A DNA stretch of 60,484 bases from Lachnospiraceae bacterium (GCA_024691425.1 JAILNQ010000049.1:1-60484), one strand, 5' to 3'; shown: positions 33,541 to 42,936, counted from the first letter of the stretch. The notes: generated by a model not told the origin, from the letters alone. Made by a program: numbers and translations.

Positions 33541-36036
33541 TCAGAAAGTGTCCTTCAGCGTTCTTATCACGAGCTGCTGTTCGAGCTCGTATCTGTTCTG
33601 TATCTCGGAAACATTCGGGTTCAGATAACGGATATCGCTCTTTTTGAGCCTTACCGTCTTTTCCCTTTTACTCGTTAAGTGGAAATAGTTATCTGAGAAA
33701 ATCGCATCAGCCTGCAGAAGGTCAAGCTCAACGAATGCCGCGAACCCGCCTGACATCATACGTATGACGTATTCATCGGCAAGCTCTATTACCGAATACG
33801 ATATGGATGAACCCTCGAGATTGAGGTATTTGTATTTAACGAAAACATCAATCTCCGTTGAACGGATGTTGCCGTCCTCGTCGTAGAATTCCGCCTCGAC
33901 GAACACGCTGTTCTCCATTCCGGCTATTATATCCGTGTAGTCGATCTCGCACACCTTCACGGCCGAGAAAGGCGCCATGTCAACTTCATGCTCTTCCTCA
34001 TGAAGAAGCCGAAATTCCATCGTCTGAAGAGAAATCTTGACTCTCCATGTTTCGAAATCCCTCGTCTCGTTAACGATATAAGGGCTGACTACATTGCCCT
34101 TTCTCTCGATGGATCCCGCGATCTGGGCGAAGAAGTACTTCGAGAAATACTGAAGCGGCTTCCATCTGCCGAAGTAGTCGATGCTCGACCATGATGCGAC
34201 CGGCCAGCTGTCGTTCAGCTGCCAGAAGATCGTTCCCATCGTGCAGCCCCTGTTTCTTCTCCAGTGCTCAACGCCGCGCTTTATCGCAACTGCCTGCATT
34301 ATCTGCGAAAGATACAGAAGGCTTTCGAAATCTTTCGGGAAAAGGAAGTTGTGCGACAGATAGAATATGAGCTTTCCGTTTCCGTCAGCACTCTTCTGAT
34401 GGTTCTCCATGACTTTCGAGAATACGTTTCTGTCGCTCTCCGTTGTATATGTCTTAACGGTCTTGATCGAAGGGAACGACTGGAATCCGAACTCGGAAAC
34501 AAAACGCATCGTGTGTGTATCGTAATGCTCGAAATCCTCGAGACCGTGCCATACATCCCAGCAGTGCGCGTCACCTCTTGTCTCATCGGAAGGCCTGTCA
34601 AACCTGCCGCCCGACGAAGGCGATGAAGGCCAGTAGAACGTCTGAGGAGCGCATTCCTTTGCGATACCCGGGATCAGATCCTCGAACATGCGCAGGTAAT
34701 CTTTTCGCAGCTCATCCGAATGCTCGCGGAACTTAGGCCATTCAACCCATGCATCCTCCATCTCGTTGTTGCCGCATATGAGGCCGAGGCATGCATGATG
34801 CCTTATCCTTCTGATGTTGTCTTCTGCCTCTGCCGTGATATCGTTCGCGAATTCATCGGTTAGATCGTATATGTTGCAGGCAAACATCATGTCCTGCCAG
34901 ACGATCAGACCGTACTCATCGCACAGATCATAGAACGTGTCCGAAGGATAATAACCGCCGCCCCATACCCTGATCGTGTTGAAGTTGCACTTGACGGCCG
35001 ATTTCAGCAGGTAATCGATTTTCTCCTTCGTGATGAATGAATATATAGTATCCTCGGGAATATAGTTCGCGCCCATCGAGAAAATACGGACGTTGTTGAC
35101 GACGAAGCAGAATTCGCGTCCGAACTCATCTTTATCTGTGCTCACGCTCATCGTGCGCAAGCCTATCCTGTATGACTTGGAATCCCACTGGTTACCGTTC
35201 ATGTCGAGCGCGAAAACGCTGACCGTATAGAGCGGCTGATCGCCGAACCCGCGCGGCCACCACAGTTTCGGATTGTCTATCTCCATCGTCAGACGGACTT
35301 CCTCACCGTCAAGAGTTTCGGTGATCGCCGACACCTTTCCGTCGGGAGTCACAAGCTCGGCCTGTATGATGTAATGATCTTTCCTTATGAGCTGAGCCTT
35401 GACATCGATATCGAGGATGACTTTCTTCTTCTCATGCGTCTGCGTGATGAGAACGTCCTCGATCTTGATGAGGCTGTATCCGATAAGATCTATGCTTCTC
35501 CATATACCGCAGTCGGGAATGTTTGCGCCCCAGTCCCATCCGAACATGCAGTGGGCTTTTCTCAGGTACTGATTGCCGGGCGTGCAGCCTGCGGGAGTGT
35601 ATGTTATCTCCCTGCCCGTCGACGGATTCCTGCTCTCGATGTAGTTGATCGGCGAAAGCAGCTCGACCATCACCATGTTCATTCCCGGATGCAGCATACG
35701 CTTAACGTCGAAGTTGTACGTACGGTGCATGTTGGATGTCGTACCTGCGAGCATGTTGTTGACATATACTCTCGCAAGCGTATCTATTCCCTTGCAGCAC
35801 AGGATTATCCTCTCCTGTTCGAAAAGTTCGGGGATCAGCTCGAACTCAGTCGAAAAGAAATAATCTTTTCTGAAAAGCTCTCTGGCCTCTTCCTCATTCG
35901 TGCCGAAAAACGGATCGTTGGTCCTGTGTCCGACGAGCAGCGCAGAAAGAACGGAGCCGGGCACCTGTGCTTCGACAAATGCTTCCGAGCCTCGCTCGTT
36001 CATGACCCACTTACCGTTTAATGTCTGGAATATCAT
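33541..36036 (-). CDS. Beta-mannosidase (glycoside hydrolase family 2)
   Basis: This 831-residue intracellular exo-enzyme removes beta-mannose from the end of manno-oligosaccharides. The sugar-binding sandwich (1-180, with FGWDWGANIPDCGIWR), the immunoglobulin-like domain and the TIM barrel (from about 320) are in order. The catalytic acid/base is Glu425 in CGNNEMEDAW and the nucleophile Glu515 in FVSEFGFQSFP. VWGGGYYPSDTFYDLCDEYG is family-typical. There is no signal peptide, so substrate must be imported; no transporter is nearby. Two palindromes flank its predicted promoter, and an AraC regulator is two genes upstream. Confidence 0.93.
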   Translation of the reverse strand: MIFQTLNGKWVMNERGSEAFVEAQVPGSVLSALLVGHRTNDPFFGTNEEEARELFRKDYFFSTEFELIPELFEQERIILCCKGIDTLARVYVNNMLAGTTSNMHRTYNFDVKRMLHPGMNMVMVELLSPINYIESRNPSTGREITYTPAGCTPGNQYLRKAHCMFGWDWGANIPDCGIWRSIDLIGYSLIKIEDVLITQTHEKKKVILDIDVKAQLIRKDHYIIQAELVTPDGKVSAITETLDGEEVRLTMEIDNPKLWWPRGFGDQPLYTVSVFALDMNGNQWDSKSYRIGLRTMSVSTDKDEFGREFCFVVNNVRIFSMGANYIPEDTIYSFITKEKIDYLLKSAVKCNFNTIRVWGGGYYPSDTFYDLCDEYGLIVWQDMMFACNIYDLTDEFANDITAEAEDNIRRIRHHACLGLICGNNEMEDAWVEWPKFREHSDELRKDYLRMFEDLIPGIAKECAPQTFYWPSSPSSGGRFDRPSDETRGDAHCWDVWHGLEDFEHYDTHTMRFVSEFGFQSFPSIKTVKTYTTESDRNVFSKVMENHQKSADGNGKLIFYLSHNFLFPKDFESLLYLSQIMQAVAIKRGVEHWRRNRGCTMGTIFWQLNDSWPVASWSSIDYFGRWKPLQYFSKYFFAQIAGSIERKGNVVSPYIVNETRDFETWRVKISLQTMEFRLLHEEEHEVDMAPFSAVKVCEIDYTDIIAGMENSVFVEAEFYDEDGNIRSTEIDVFVKYKYLNLEGSSISYSVIELADEYVIRMMSGGFAAFVELDLLQADAIFSDNYFHLTSKREKTVRLKKSDIRYLNPNVSEIQNRYELEQQLVIRTLKDTF

Positions 36037-36124
36037 TCAATTTACCTCAAATATCGTAAATATCGTCTTGTATGCTTTGGGGTTTTATCACCGGAATTGA
36101 AGTGATGTGCGAACCGCATATGAT

Positions 36125-36177
36125 GTATTTGAAAATACAATAATATAATACAGAGGATTTGTCAATTGTAAATACAA
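36125..36177 (-). promoter_or_regulatory. Predicted beta-mannosidase promoter with two flanking palindromes
   Basis: Minus strand TTGACA (36165-36160), 17-bp spacer, TATTGT (36142-36137). GTATTT-GA-AAATAC (36125-36138) overlaps the -10 side and TTGTA-AA-TACAA (36166-36177) lies just before the -35. Both hold the half AAATAC/GTATTT, suggesting one regulator at both. Confidence 0.5.
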
Positions 36178-36202
36178 GTCAGAATTGTATATTCTGCCAA
36201 CA

Positions 36203-36291
36203 TATAAAGGACTGCTCGGCCATTAGAAATCGCTACGCGATAGGCCTCGCGGTGTAGCCAGGGTCCCACCGCTTCGCGGTCCCCCCTACCA
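36203..36291. repeat. Dispersed structured repeat, copy B
   Basis: An 89-bp match to the element at 8405-8495. The block TAGCCAGGGTCCCACCGC and CGCGGTCCCCCCTACCA are nearly identical. The first hairpin differs in sequence, but its inner stem ATCGC-TAC-GCGAT still pairs around the same TAC loop. It lies 18 bases after the aldo/keto reductase gene, in the same orientation to its upstream gene as copy A. Confidence 0.8.
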
Positions 36292-36309
36292 ACATTTAAA
36301 TAAGCGCCG

Positions 36310-37440
36310 TCACTCGGACGGCGCATCAAGAATTTCAGCTGCTTCTTTCATGAGCTTCGATATTGGCAGATGCTGAGGGCAGACACTCTCGCACTGTCCG
36401 CAGGCTATGCAGTCGCTTGCTTTCCCGCTTCTTTGAACAAGTCCCGAATAGAAGTTCTTCGATCTCCAGTCATCCGGATAGCGGCGCAGCGTATTGATCG
36501 TCCTGAACACATCAGGGATGCTGATCTTCATCGGGCAGCCGTCGCAGCAGTATCTGCATGACGTGCAGCCTATCTGCGGCATCGACAGAAGCTCTTTGGT
36601 TACTTCGTCAATGATCGCAAGCTCATCATCTGCAAGAGGCTCGAAATCGGTGAACGTCTTTATGTTGTCTTCCATCTGCGATATATCTGACATGCCCGAG
36701 AGCACTGTCATTACGCCCGGAAGCGACGCAACGAAACGCAGCGCCCATGAGGTTACGCTTCTGTCCGGCTGGCGAGCTGAAAGCTTTGCTTCAATTTCAG
36801 CTGGCATCGTGGACAGCATTCCTCCGCGGACCGGTTCCATTACGATGATCGGAATATTGCGGTCGCGCAGTATCTCATAAAGTTTCTGCGACCTTACGAC
36901 CGGATTGGTCCTGTCGAGATAGTTCAGCTGTATCTGCACGAATTCGACCTCGGGATGGCGGTCGAGCACCTGCATAAGAAGCTCCGGGCTTCCATGATAT
37001 GAGAATCCGAAATGCTTTATGAGACCTTCTTCCTTACGCTTTTCGCACCATCTGAAGCTGTCGTACTGCTCATACGCATCATGGTTGTATCCGTCCTCGA
37101 TCGAATGCAGAAGGTAAAAATCAAAATAGCCCGCGCCCGTCTTTTCAAGCTGATCGTAAAATATCCTCTCGTTATCCGCGGCGCTCTTCATCTCCCATGC
37201 GGGAAGCTTTGTCGCGAGCATGAAGCTGTCCCTCGGATATCTTTTTGCGAGTGCTTCCCTTGCCGCAACCTCGGACATTCCGCCGTGATATATATAGGCG
37301 GTGTCAAAATAGTTCATCCCCGACTGCATGTACAGATCGACCATGCGGCAGACCTGATCCATATCGATCTTCCCGTCAGTTTCCGGAAGACGCATGAGAC
37401 CGAAACCGAGTTTCGGCATGATGTTAAGATCAATGCTCAT
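36310..37440 (-). CDS. Aldo/keto reductase with C-terminal 4Fe-4S ferredoxin domain
   Basis: A 376-residue oxidoreductase. The N-terminal TIM barrel carries the aldo/keto reductase stretches MPKLGFGLMRLPETD, YFDTAYIYHGG and FGFSYHGSPELL. The C-terminal part has GCTSCRYCCDGCPM and CIACGQCESVCPQ, cysteine sets for two iron-sulfur clusters. Such proteins are thought to use ferredoxin or flavin electrons; the substrate is unknown. ATG 37440 overlaps the AraC gene stop by 11 bases, so the two are co-translated. This is the last gene of the AraC-led group, followed by the dispersed repeat. Confidence 0.9.
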   Translation of the reverse strand: MSIDLNIMPKLGFGLMRLPETDGKIDMDQVCRMVDLYMQSGMNYFDTAYIYHGGMSEVAAREALAKRYPRDSFMLATKLPAWEMKSAADNERIFYDQLEKTGAGYFDFYLLHSIEDGYNHDAYEQYDSFRWCEKRKEEGLIKHFGFSYHGSPELLMQVLDRHPEVEFVQIQLNYLDRTNPVVRSQKLYEILRDRNIPIIVMEPVRGGMLSTMPAEIEAKLSARQPDRSVTSWALRFVASLPGVMTVLSGMSDISQMEDNIKTFTDFEPLADDELAIIDEVTKELLSMPQIGCTSCRYCCDGCPMKISIPDVFRTINTLRRYPDDWRSKNFYSGLVQRSGKASDCIACGQCESVCPQHLPISKLMKEAAEILDAPSE

Positions 37441-38308
37441 CCTTTTTCCCTCCTATGAACAATGTCCTGTACTCTCCCGGTGCCATTCCTTTCTCGGTCC
37501 GGAATACCCTGTTGAAGCTCGGTATGCTCGAAAATCCCGACAGCATGGCGATCTCGGTAAGCGACCTGTCGCTTGACGCGAGAAGCTCCGTTGCCTTTTC
37601 GAGCCTTATCATGTTGAGCCACCTGCTATAGTTCATGCCGGTGACATTCTTGAAAATCCTTGAGAAATAATCCTTGCTGATCCCGGCCATTTCAGCCATG
37701 GCGCCCTGGGACAGATCGTCCGCGGTCAGATTGTTCTTGATGTAATCAGTGACCTTCATCATGCGCCTCATTATATCTTCATTGAAGCCGTCACGCCCGT
37801 CGCTTTTCAGCTCCGGTGCGAGCTCCACCCTGTATTCGTCGAGCGTCATCATGAATTCCATGAGAAGCATGCAGCACCTGAGCTCTCGATCGCTCGTCTC
37901 CGAAAAGAATATGTCCTTCATCTTATACGCGATAGTACTCAATTTTGCAGCAAGCTCGCGGTGCGCATTGATGCATATCACATGAAGGTTTCTGTACAGA
38001 TGCATGATCCTCTGAAGATCGAAAAGCGAGTTCATGAAAGCATTGCTGAACTGTATGACGAGTGCTTCTTCCCTGTCCGCATCGATTATAGAATGCATCT
38101 CCATCGGCCAGACGAGGACAAAATCGCCCGGGACGAGCTCGTACGTTTTCTGATTTATCATATATACGTTCGTCTTCCCGGGTCCGACAAGCACTATCTC
38201 ACCATAGGAGTGCCAGTGCATCTTATAGCTCCGCTCCTTGAATCCCGTGGACATGTTGAAAGCGCTCGCGCTGTCAAATTCATATGTCTCATATCTGCTG
38301 TAATCCAT
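37430..38308 (-). CDS. AraC-family transcriptional regulator
   Basis: A 292-residue regulator. The N-terminal cupin (MHWHSYGEIVLVGPGK, residues about 30-150) would bind the sugar or other inducer; the C-terminal pair of helix-turn-helix motifs reads LSQGAMAEMAGISKDYFSRI and SLTEIAMLSGFSSIPSFNRV. ATG 38308, with GAGG eight bases upstream and one base after the previous stop, is preferred to the Met at 38323. It probably controls the surrounding catabolic genes, including the beta-mannosidase. Confidence 0.9.
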   Translation of the reverse strand: MDYSRYETYEFDSASAFNMSTGFKERSYKMHWHSYGEIVLVGPGKTNVYMINQKTYELVPGDFVLVWPMEMHSIIDADREEALVIQFSNAFMNSLFDLQRIMHLYRNLHVICINAHRELAAKLSTIAYKMKDIFFSETSDRELRCCMLLMEFMMTLDEYRVELAPELKSDGRDGFNEDIMRRMMKVTDYIKNNLTADDLSQGAMAEMAGISKDYFSRIFKNVTGMNYSRWLNMIRLEKATELLASSDRSLTEIAMLSGFSSIPSFNRVFRTEKGMAPGEYRTLFIGGKKDEH

Positions 38309-38309
38309 A

Positions 38310-38975
38310 TCAGCCCTCACCATTTTGGGTCAACGCTTTAAGGGTTGCGGCAACGATACGCTCAGAAACCGGCATGCACTTTTCGGCCACAGGCCCTACA
38401 AGAAAAGCACATATAAGAGTACCGGCGCCGAACTTCCCGCCGAGCGCGAAACCTGTAACAACGAATGCGACATCAGTCAGTATCCTTACTATTCCGAAGC
38501 TCTTTTTCGTCTTATCGCTTATTACGACACCGACAAGGTCATTAGGACCGGTACCGGCGTCGGACCTTATGACGAGCGACATTCCCGATGCAAGTATAAC
38601 ACATCCGAGTATCAGGACGATGATCTTGACCGGCATAGTCCGTCCGCCTATTTCAAGACCGCCAAGGCACCATGTGAAAAAATCTATGATAGGGCCTCCG
38701 CAGAACATGCACACTACCGTACCCGCCTTTACATAGCTTCTGTCAACGATAAGAAGAATGAGTATGATCAGGAAGCATATAACCATATGGACGGTCCCGT
38801 GCGTCGAGGTGATCCCCGTTTTCATGACGAGCAGGCGGAGGCCCTGTATCATTACGTTGAACGGATCGGCTCCGAGGTCCGCGAGCAGGAAAAGGGTTAC
38901 GCCAAGATGCGCAACGACAAGCCCCGCAAACAGAAGCACCAGTCTTATTGTCTTTTCAACGATTTTCTCTTTCAA
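38310..38975 (-). CDS. YczE/YitT-like membrane protein
   Basis: A 221-residue protein with five or six membrane helices. GVTLFLLADLGADPFNVMIQ near the start and SDAGTGPNDLVGVVIS in the middle are the paired repeats of the YczE/YyaS group. The function is not established. It ends one base before the AraC start, and begins three bases after the alcohol dehydrogenase stop, so the operon runs dehydrogenase, membrane protein, AraC, reductase. Confidence 0.85.
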   Translation of the reverse strand: MKEKIVEKTIRLVLLFAGLVVAHLGVTLFLLADLGADPFNVMIQGLRLLVMKTGITSTHGTVHMVICFLIILILLIVDRSYVKAGTVVCMFCGGPIIDFFTWCLGGLEIGGRTMPVKIIVLILGCVILASGMSLVIRSDAGTGPNDLVGVVISDKTKKSFGIVRILTDVAFVVTGFALGGKFGAGTLICAFLVGPVAEKCMPVSERIVAATLKALTQNGEG

Positions 38976-38978
38976 GGG

Positions 38979-40154
38979 CTATACCATCATCTTGTAGATC
39001 TTCGTGCAGTCATCTTCGTTAAGAGTTACGAATCCGGAAATCGTGCCGTCCCTTCCGTCTCCGCGGCAGAGCACTTCGACGAGCTTAGGGATGTCTTCCT
39101 CTTTTGCGCCGAGCTCTTCAAAGTTTCCGGGCATGCCTATCGATTTCAGATATCTTCTAAGTGCCCCTATTCCTGCAAGAGCCGTGACTTCAGGATGCTC
39201 GAAATCCATCTGGCATCCCCAGACTCTCGTGGCAACCTGCGCGAATCTCATCACGTTATGGTTCATGACGTAGGTAAAGACCGCAGGCATCGTGACCGCA
39301 AGTCCTGCGCCGTGCGCGCAGTCATAAAGTGCTGAAAGCTCATGCTCTATCGTATGGCTGTTCCAGTCCTGGCTCCTGCCGACACCGCACATGTTGTTAT
39401 GCGCTAAAGTACCGGCCCACATGATGTTAGCTCTGGCCTCGTAGTTGTCGGGGTCCGCAATGACTTTCGGTCCTTCATGGACCATCGTGAGAAGAAGCGC
39501 CTCTATGAGCCTGTCCGTAACCTCGACATCCTTCGTGTTAGTCAGATAACGCTCATAAAGATGTGCCATTATATCCGTTATACCCGCTGCACTCTGGAAC
39601 GGCGGAAGCGTCTGCGTGAGAGCAGGATTCAGTATCGAGAACTTCGGACGTATGGCATCTCCGCTCGCACCGCGCTTGAACATGCCCTCCTCCTTCGTTA
39701 TGACTGAATCAGGGCTTCCCTCGCTTCCCGCGGCAGCGATCGTAAGAACCGTACCTATGTTCAGCGCCTTCTCGATCCTCTTTCCTCTGTAGAAATCCCA
39801 GAAATCGCCGTCATATACCGTACCTGCGGCTATTGCCTTTGCTGAGTCGATCGAGCTTCCTCCGCCGACAGCGAGAACGAAATCAACGTTCTCCTTCTTG
39901 CACAGCTCAATTCCTTCATATACGAGCCCGCTTCTCGGATTGGGTTTTACGCCCCCGAGCTCGACATATGGTATGGACTCAGCATCGAGCGATGATTTTA
40001 CGCGGTCGAGAAGACCCGAGCGCACTACGCTTCCTCCGCCGTAGTGAATGAGCACTTTCGTGCCGCCGAATCTCTTAACATAAGCTCCGGTGCTGTTTTC
40101 CGTATCCTTACCGAACACGAAGCAGGTCGGTGAGTAGAATTCAAAGTTTTGCAT
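38979..40154 (-). CDS. Iron-containing alcohol dehydrogenase (butanol dehydrogenase-like)
   Basis: A 391-residue NAD(P)H-dependent dehydrogenase for short-chain alcohols and aldehydes. MQNFEFYSPTCFVFGKDTEN starts the Rossmann-like domain; AVGGGSSIDSAKAIAAG binds the dinucleotide. The iron ligands lie in TDIMAHLYERY and in WNSHTIEHELSALYDCAHG. ATG 40154 has AAGGAG seven bases upstream; the longer frame to 40208 lacks one. It leads the YczE-AraC-reductase group and follows the MocA oxidoreductase by 34 bases. Confidence 0.93.
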   Translation of the reverse strand: MQNFEFYSPTCFVFGKDTENSTGAYVKRFGGTKVLIHYGGGSVVRSGLLDRVKSSLDAESIPYVELGGVKPNPRSGLVYEGIELCKKENVDFVLAVGGGSSIDSAKAIAAGTVYDGDFWDFYRGKRIEKALNIGTVLTIAAAGSEGSPDSVITKEEGMFKRGASGDAIRPKFSILNPALTQTLPPFQSAAGITDIMAHLYERYLTNTKDVEVTDRLIEALLLTMVHEGPKVIADPDNYEARANIMWAGTLAHNNMCGVGRSQDWNSHTIEHELSALYDCAHGAGLAVTMPAVFTYVMNHNVMRFAQVATRVWGCQMDFEHPEVTALAGIGALRRYLKSIGMPGNFEELGAKEEDIPKLVEVLCRGDGRDGTISGFVTLNEDDCTKIYKMMV

Positions 40155-40188
40155 ACGATCTCCTTTCTGTAAGAGCAGGCATTGTTTA

Positions 40189-41163
40189 TCAGTATCCGAT
40201 CTCTTCAAAAATCTTATCCATGAGTTTTGAATTCATTATCGAGAATTCCGGTGAAACATGAGGCTCTTCTCCATTAAGAATACAGTTTCCGAACTGTTCT
40301 ATCTCAAGGGAATAGTTCTGCGGGGCAGTAACTTTCCGCTCGATCGTCTCATCTTTCGTCTTTATGATGTAGCTTATCTCGCCTTCCTGGTTGTACTCTG
40401 CATAGGAGATGATGCATCCCTTGCTGCCGTGCACATAGAGCCTGTCATATCTGCTGTCGGTGCCTATTCCGAGCACCATTCCGACATTGAACGCAGCCCT
40501 TGAGCCGTTTTCAAATCTTATCAGCGCCGATGTCATAAGGTCCACGCCGAGATCGGAATATTCCGCATCCGCCTTAACGTATTCAGGCGCAGAATCTATC
40601 AGCGATAAAATCATCGTCGTGCAGTAGCATCCAAGATCATACATCGCACCGCCGCCCTGGTCCTTGTGAAGCCTTATATCCTCGCTGTATCCCTGAGTCA
40701 CAAAAGCGGTCTCAACGTAGTCGATATCACCAATGATGCCGGACTTAACATCATTCATCAGGCTCTCAACATAAGGGCTGTGAAGATAAGCGTACGCTTC
40801 CATGAGAAGGACACCTTTCCTTGCGGCAGCCGCATACATCTTTATCGCATCATCCGAAGAAAGAGCCATCGGCTTTTCGCACAGGACATGCTTGCCCTTT
40901 CCTATCGCCGCGAGCACCCACTCGAAGTGAAGCCCGTTCGGAAGCGGGATATACACCGCCTGAACATTCTCGTCATCAAGAAGCGCTTGATAGCTTCCGT
41001 ATGATTTCGTAAAGCCGAATTCCTTTGCAAAGCTTTCCGCTTTTTCGGGATTGCGCCCTGCAATCGCATAAAGCTCGCAGTTTCCGGCCTTCTTCATTCC
41101 GGGAATAGTGCATCCCCTAGCAATGTTAGCTGTTCCTAGAACACCCCATTTAACCTTCTCCAA
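40189..41163 (-). CDS. Gfo/Idh/MocA-family oxidoreductase
   Basis: A 324-residue NAD(P)-dependent sugar oxidoreductase. The Rossmann start VKWGVLGTANIARGCTIPGM is followed by VYIPLPNGLHFEWVLAAIG and the conserved HVLCEKPMALS, whose Glu-Lys-Pro is the family active-site motif. The C-terminal alpha/beta domain includes GGGAMYDLGCY. The substrate is unknown, but position beside the alcohol dehydrogenase and mannosidase suggests a sugar or sugar acid. A 255-base gap upstream probably holds its promoter. Confidence 0.92.
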   Translation of the reverse strand: MEKVKWGVLGTANIARGCTIPGMKKAGNCELYAIAGRNPEKAESFAKEFGFTKSYGSYQALLDDENVQAVYIPLPNGLHFEWVLAAIGKGKHVLCEKPMALSSDDAIKMYAAAARKGVLLMEAYAYLHSPYVESLMNDVKSGIIGDIDYVETAFVTQGYSEDIRLHKDQGGGAMYDLGCYCTTMILSLIDSAPEYVKADAEYSDLGVDLMTSALIRFENGSRAAFNVGMVLGIGTDSRYDRLYVHGSKGCIISYAEYNQEGEISYIIKTKDETIERKVTAPQNYSLEIEQFGNCILNGEEPHVSPEFSIMNSKLMDKIFEEIGY

Positions 41164-41258
41164 AATATGCCTCCTTCCTGAATAAACGGCAGTATCTTAA
41201 TGATATTACCATTTGGGCGGGCACTGGCGCTTATTAAACTACGGAAGATATTATATCA

Positions 41259-41363
41259 TTTTTTGTTCAGGAAAAGACTTTGAAAAAGCTCTGAGGAAAA
41301 GCTGCAGGACAGGCACCTTTTTTTTCAGGAAAAAACTCTGAAAAAAAAAGCTGCATACAGTAA
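41259..41363. repeat. Diverged direct duplication in the 41.2-41.4 kb gap
   Basis: TTCAGGAAAAGACTTTGAAA (from 41266) and TTCAGGAAAAAACTCTGAAA (from 41326) start two copies of a roughly 45-55 base A-rich unit, each containing AGCTGCA and ending CAG. The gap between the MocA gene and uraA otherwise holds only a hairpin. Confidence 0.5.
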
Positions 41364-41396
41364 TGGCTCCCGTTGAAGGTTTCAACGGAAGCCATT
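41362..41396 (-). terminator. Hairpin downstream of the uracil permease gene
   Basis: A 16-bp stem with one mismatch and a 3-base loop lies 22 bases after the permease stop. The nearest T run (TTTTTTTTT) comes about 15 bases beyond the stem, so it is an imperfect terminator or a processing and stability hairpin. Confidence 0.6.
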
Positions 41397-41418
41397 TGTA
41401 AGTCAATCCGGCAAGTTG

Positions 41419-42783
41419 TCATTCGTCTCCTTCAGGAGCATTCTTGAGGAGAAGATTGGCAAGTATGCCAAGGATAAGAGCACATGCAACGCTCGTAATC
41501 GTAACGGAACCGAATGTGAGCGTGAGTCCGCCGATCCCGGCAATGAGAATGACCGATACGACGAACAGGTTCTTGTTCTTGTTAAGGTCAACGTTCTGAA
41601 CCATCTTCAGGCCGGATACGGCGATGAATCCGTAAAGAGCCATGCAGACGCCGCCCATTACGCATGAAGGTATGGAATTGACGAATGCGATGAAGGGCGA
41701 AATGAACGAGATTATGATCGCGCCGAATGCGGCCGCGATTATCGTATATACGGAAGCGTTCTTAGTGATAGCTACGCATCCGATCGACTCTCCGTACGTC
41801 GTGTTCGGGCATCCGCCGAAGAACGCGCCTACCATTGAGCCGACACCGTCACCGAGGAGGGTCCTGTGAAGGCCGGGCTCCTTGAGGAGATCTCTTTCGA
41901 TTATCGAGGAGATGTTCTTGTGGTCCGCGATATGCTCCGCGAATACAACGAATGCAACTGGAACGTATGCGGCGAAAATCGTTCCGATGTATGTTCCGCT
42001 GAGTTCACCGAACGCACCGAATGCGGTAAGGAACGTGAACGAAGGAACCGAAACGAAAGTTGAAAGTCCGACGCCGTTCTCTGTAAGAGCAGCGAACGAA
42101 TCAAAGCTCAAAAGCTTAATGGAATCGATGCCAGCACCGTTTCCGATAAGTGTCAGTATAAGGCAGAAAGCATATCCGGCGAGTATTCCGTAGATGAAAG
42201 GAATGAGCCTGCCGCTCTTCTTGCCGTATGCGCTGCAGATCATCGTTACGCCGAGCGTAACAAGTCCGCCAAGAAGTGCTGCAAGAGGGCTTGCAAGCGG
42301 AACTCCGTCGATCTTGACGCCGCCTGTCGTGATATCGCCTACCGCATTTCCTGCGAGCGAAAGTCCGATGATAGCAACCGTAGGTCCGATGACGACCGCA
42401 GGCATGAGCTTGTTGATCCACTCAACACCTACTGCATTTACTATAAGAGCAATAACTACATACACAAGACCTGCGAATACAGCACCGATTATCATTCCGA
42501 GATAGCCGAGCGCAACGGAGACGCCGCCGGCGAATGCCGCGCACATGCTGCCGATGAATGCGAATGATGAGCCGAGGAACACAGGGCTCTTTTTCTGCGT
42601 GAACAGAACGTAAACGAGCGTTCCGCATCCTGCGCCGAAAAGAGCTGCCGCAGGGCTCATGCCGTTACCGACGATGATCGGTACGACGAGCGTTGCCGTC
42701 ATGATAGCCAGAAGCTGCTGGATTGCAAATACGAGAAGCGGTCCGGTCTTGACCTTGTCTTCAACCTGATAGATCAGTTTCAT
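41419..42783 (-). CDS. uraA: Uracil permease (NCS2 family)
   Basis: A 454-residue membrane transporter that imports uracil, probably with protons. It has about 14 helices. FLGSSFAFIGSM is the NCS2 substrate region, and GGCPNTTYGESIGCVAITKN holds the acidic residue of the family signature, in the form found in uracil rather than xanthine carriers. AGGAGGG precedes ATG 42783. The predicted leader of about 68 bases holds a small hairpin (GGGCAG-ATA-CTGCCC), but I see no purine riboswitch or PyrR-type site. Confidence 0.92.
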   Translation of the reverse strand: MKLIYQVEDKVKTGPLLVFAIQQLLAIMTATLVVPIIVGNGMSPAAALFGAGCGTLVYVLFTQKKSPVFLGSSFAFIGSMCAAFAGGVSVALGYLGMIIGAVFAGLVYVVIALIVNAVGVEWINKLMPAVVIGPTVAIIGLSLAGNAVGDITTGGVKIDGVPLASPLAALLGGLVTLGVTMICSAYGKKSGRLIPFIYGILAGYAFCLILTLIGNGAGIDSIKLLSFDSFAALTENGVGLSTFVSVPSFTFLTAFGAFGELSGTYIGTIFAAYVPVAFVVFAEHIADHKNISSIIERDLLKEPGLHRTLLGDGVGSMVGAFFGGCPNTTYGESIGCVAITKNASVYTIIAAAFGAIIISFISPFIAFVNSIPSCVMGGVCMALYGFIAVSGLKMVQNVDLNKNKNLFVVSVILIAGIGGLTLTFGSVTITSVACALILGILANLLLKNAPEGDE

Positions 42784-42857
42784 AACACCCTCCTAAGATA
42801 TGAATAGAATACTACATATAGTGCCTTCGGGCAGTATCTGCCCCAAGTTCTTGATAG

Positions 42858-42886
42858 ATAATATCACAGGGTATAGGATGTGTAAA
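42858..42886 (-). promoter_or_regulatory. Predicted uraA promoter
   Basis: Minus strand TTTACA (42886-42881), 17-bp spacer, TATTAT (42863-42858). It lies back to back with the methyltransferase promoter on the other strand. Confidence 0.55.
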
Positions 42887-42901
42887 CTGTTATTTAATTA
42901 T

Positions 42902-42929
42902 TTTACAAAAAATTTACAGATGCTATAAT
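42902..42929 (+). promoter_or_regulatory. Promoter predicted to give a leaderless methyltransferase mRNA
   Basis: TTTACA (42902-42907), 16-bp spacer, extended -10 TGCTATAAT (42921-42929). The ATG at 42937 is eight bases past the -10, where transcription should start, and there is no Shine-Dalgarno site. Confidence 0.65.
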
Positions 42930-42936
42930 CTGCCAT

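Noticed and set aside
42784-42857. Purine riboswitch or PyrR site in the uraA leader
   Set aside because: Only a short GGGCAG/CTGCCC hairpin is seen; conserved riboswitch and PyrR loop bases are missing.
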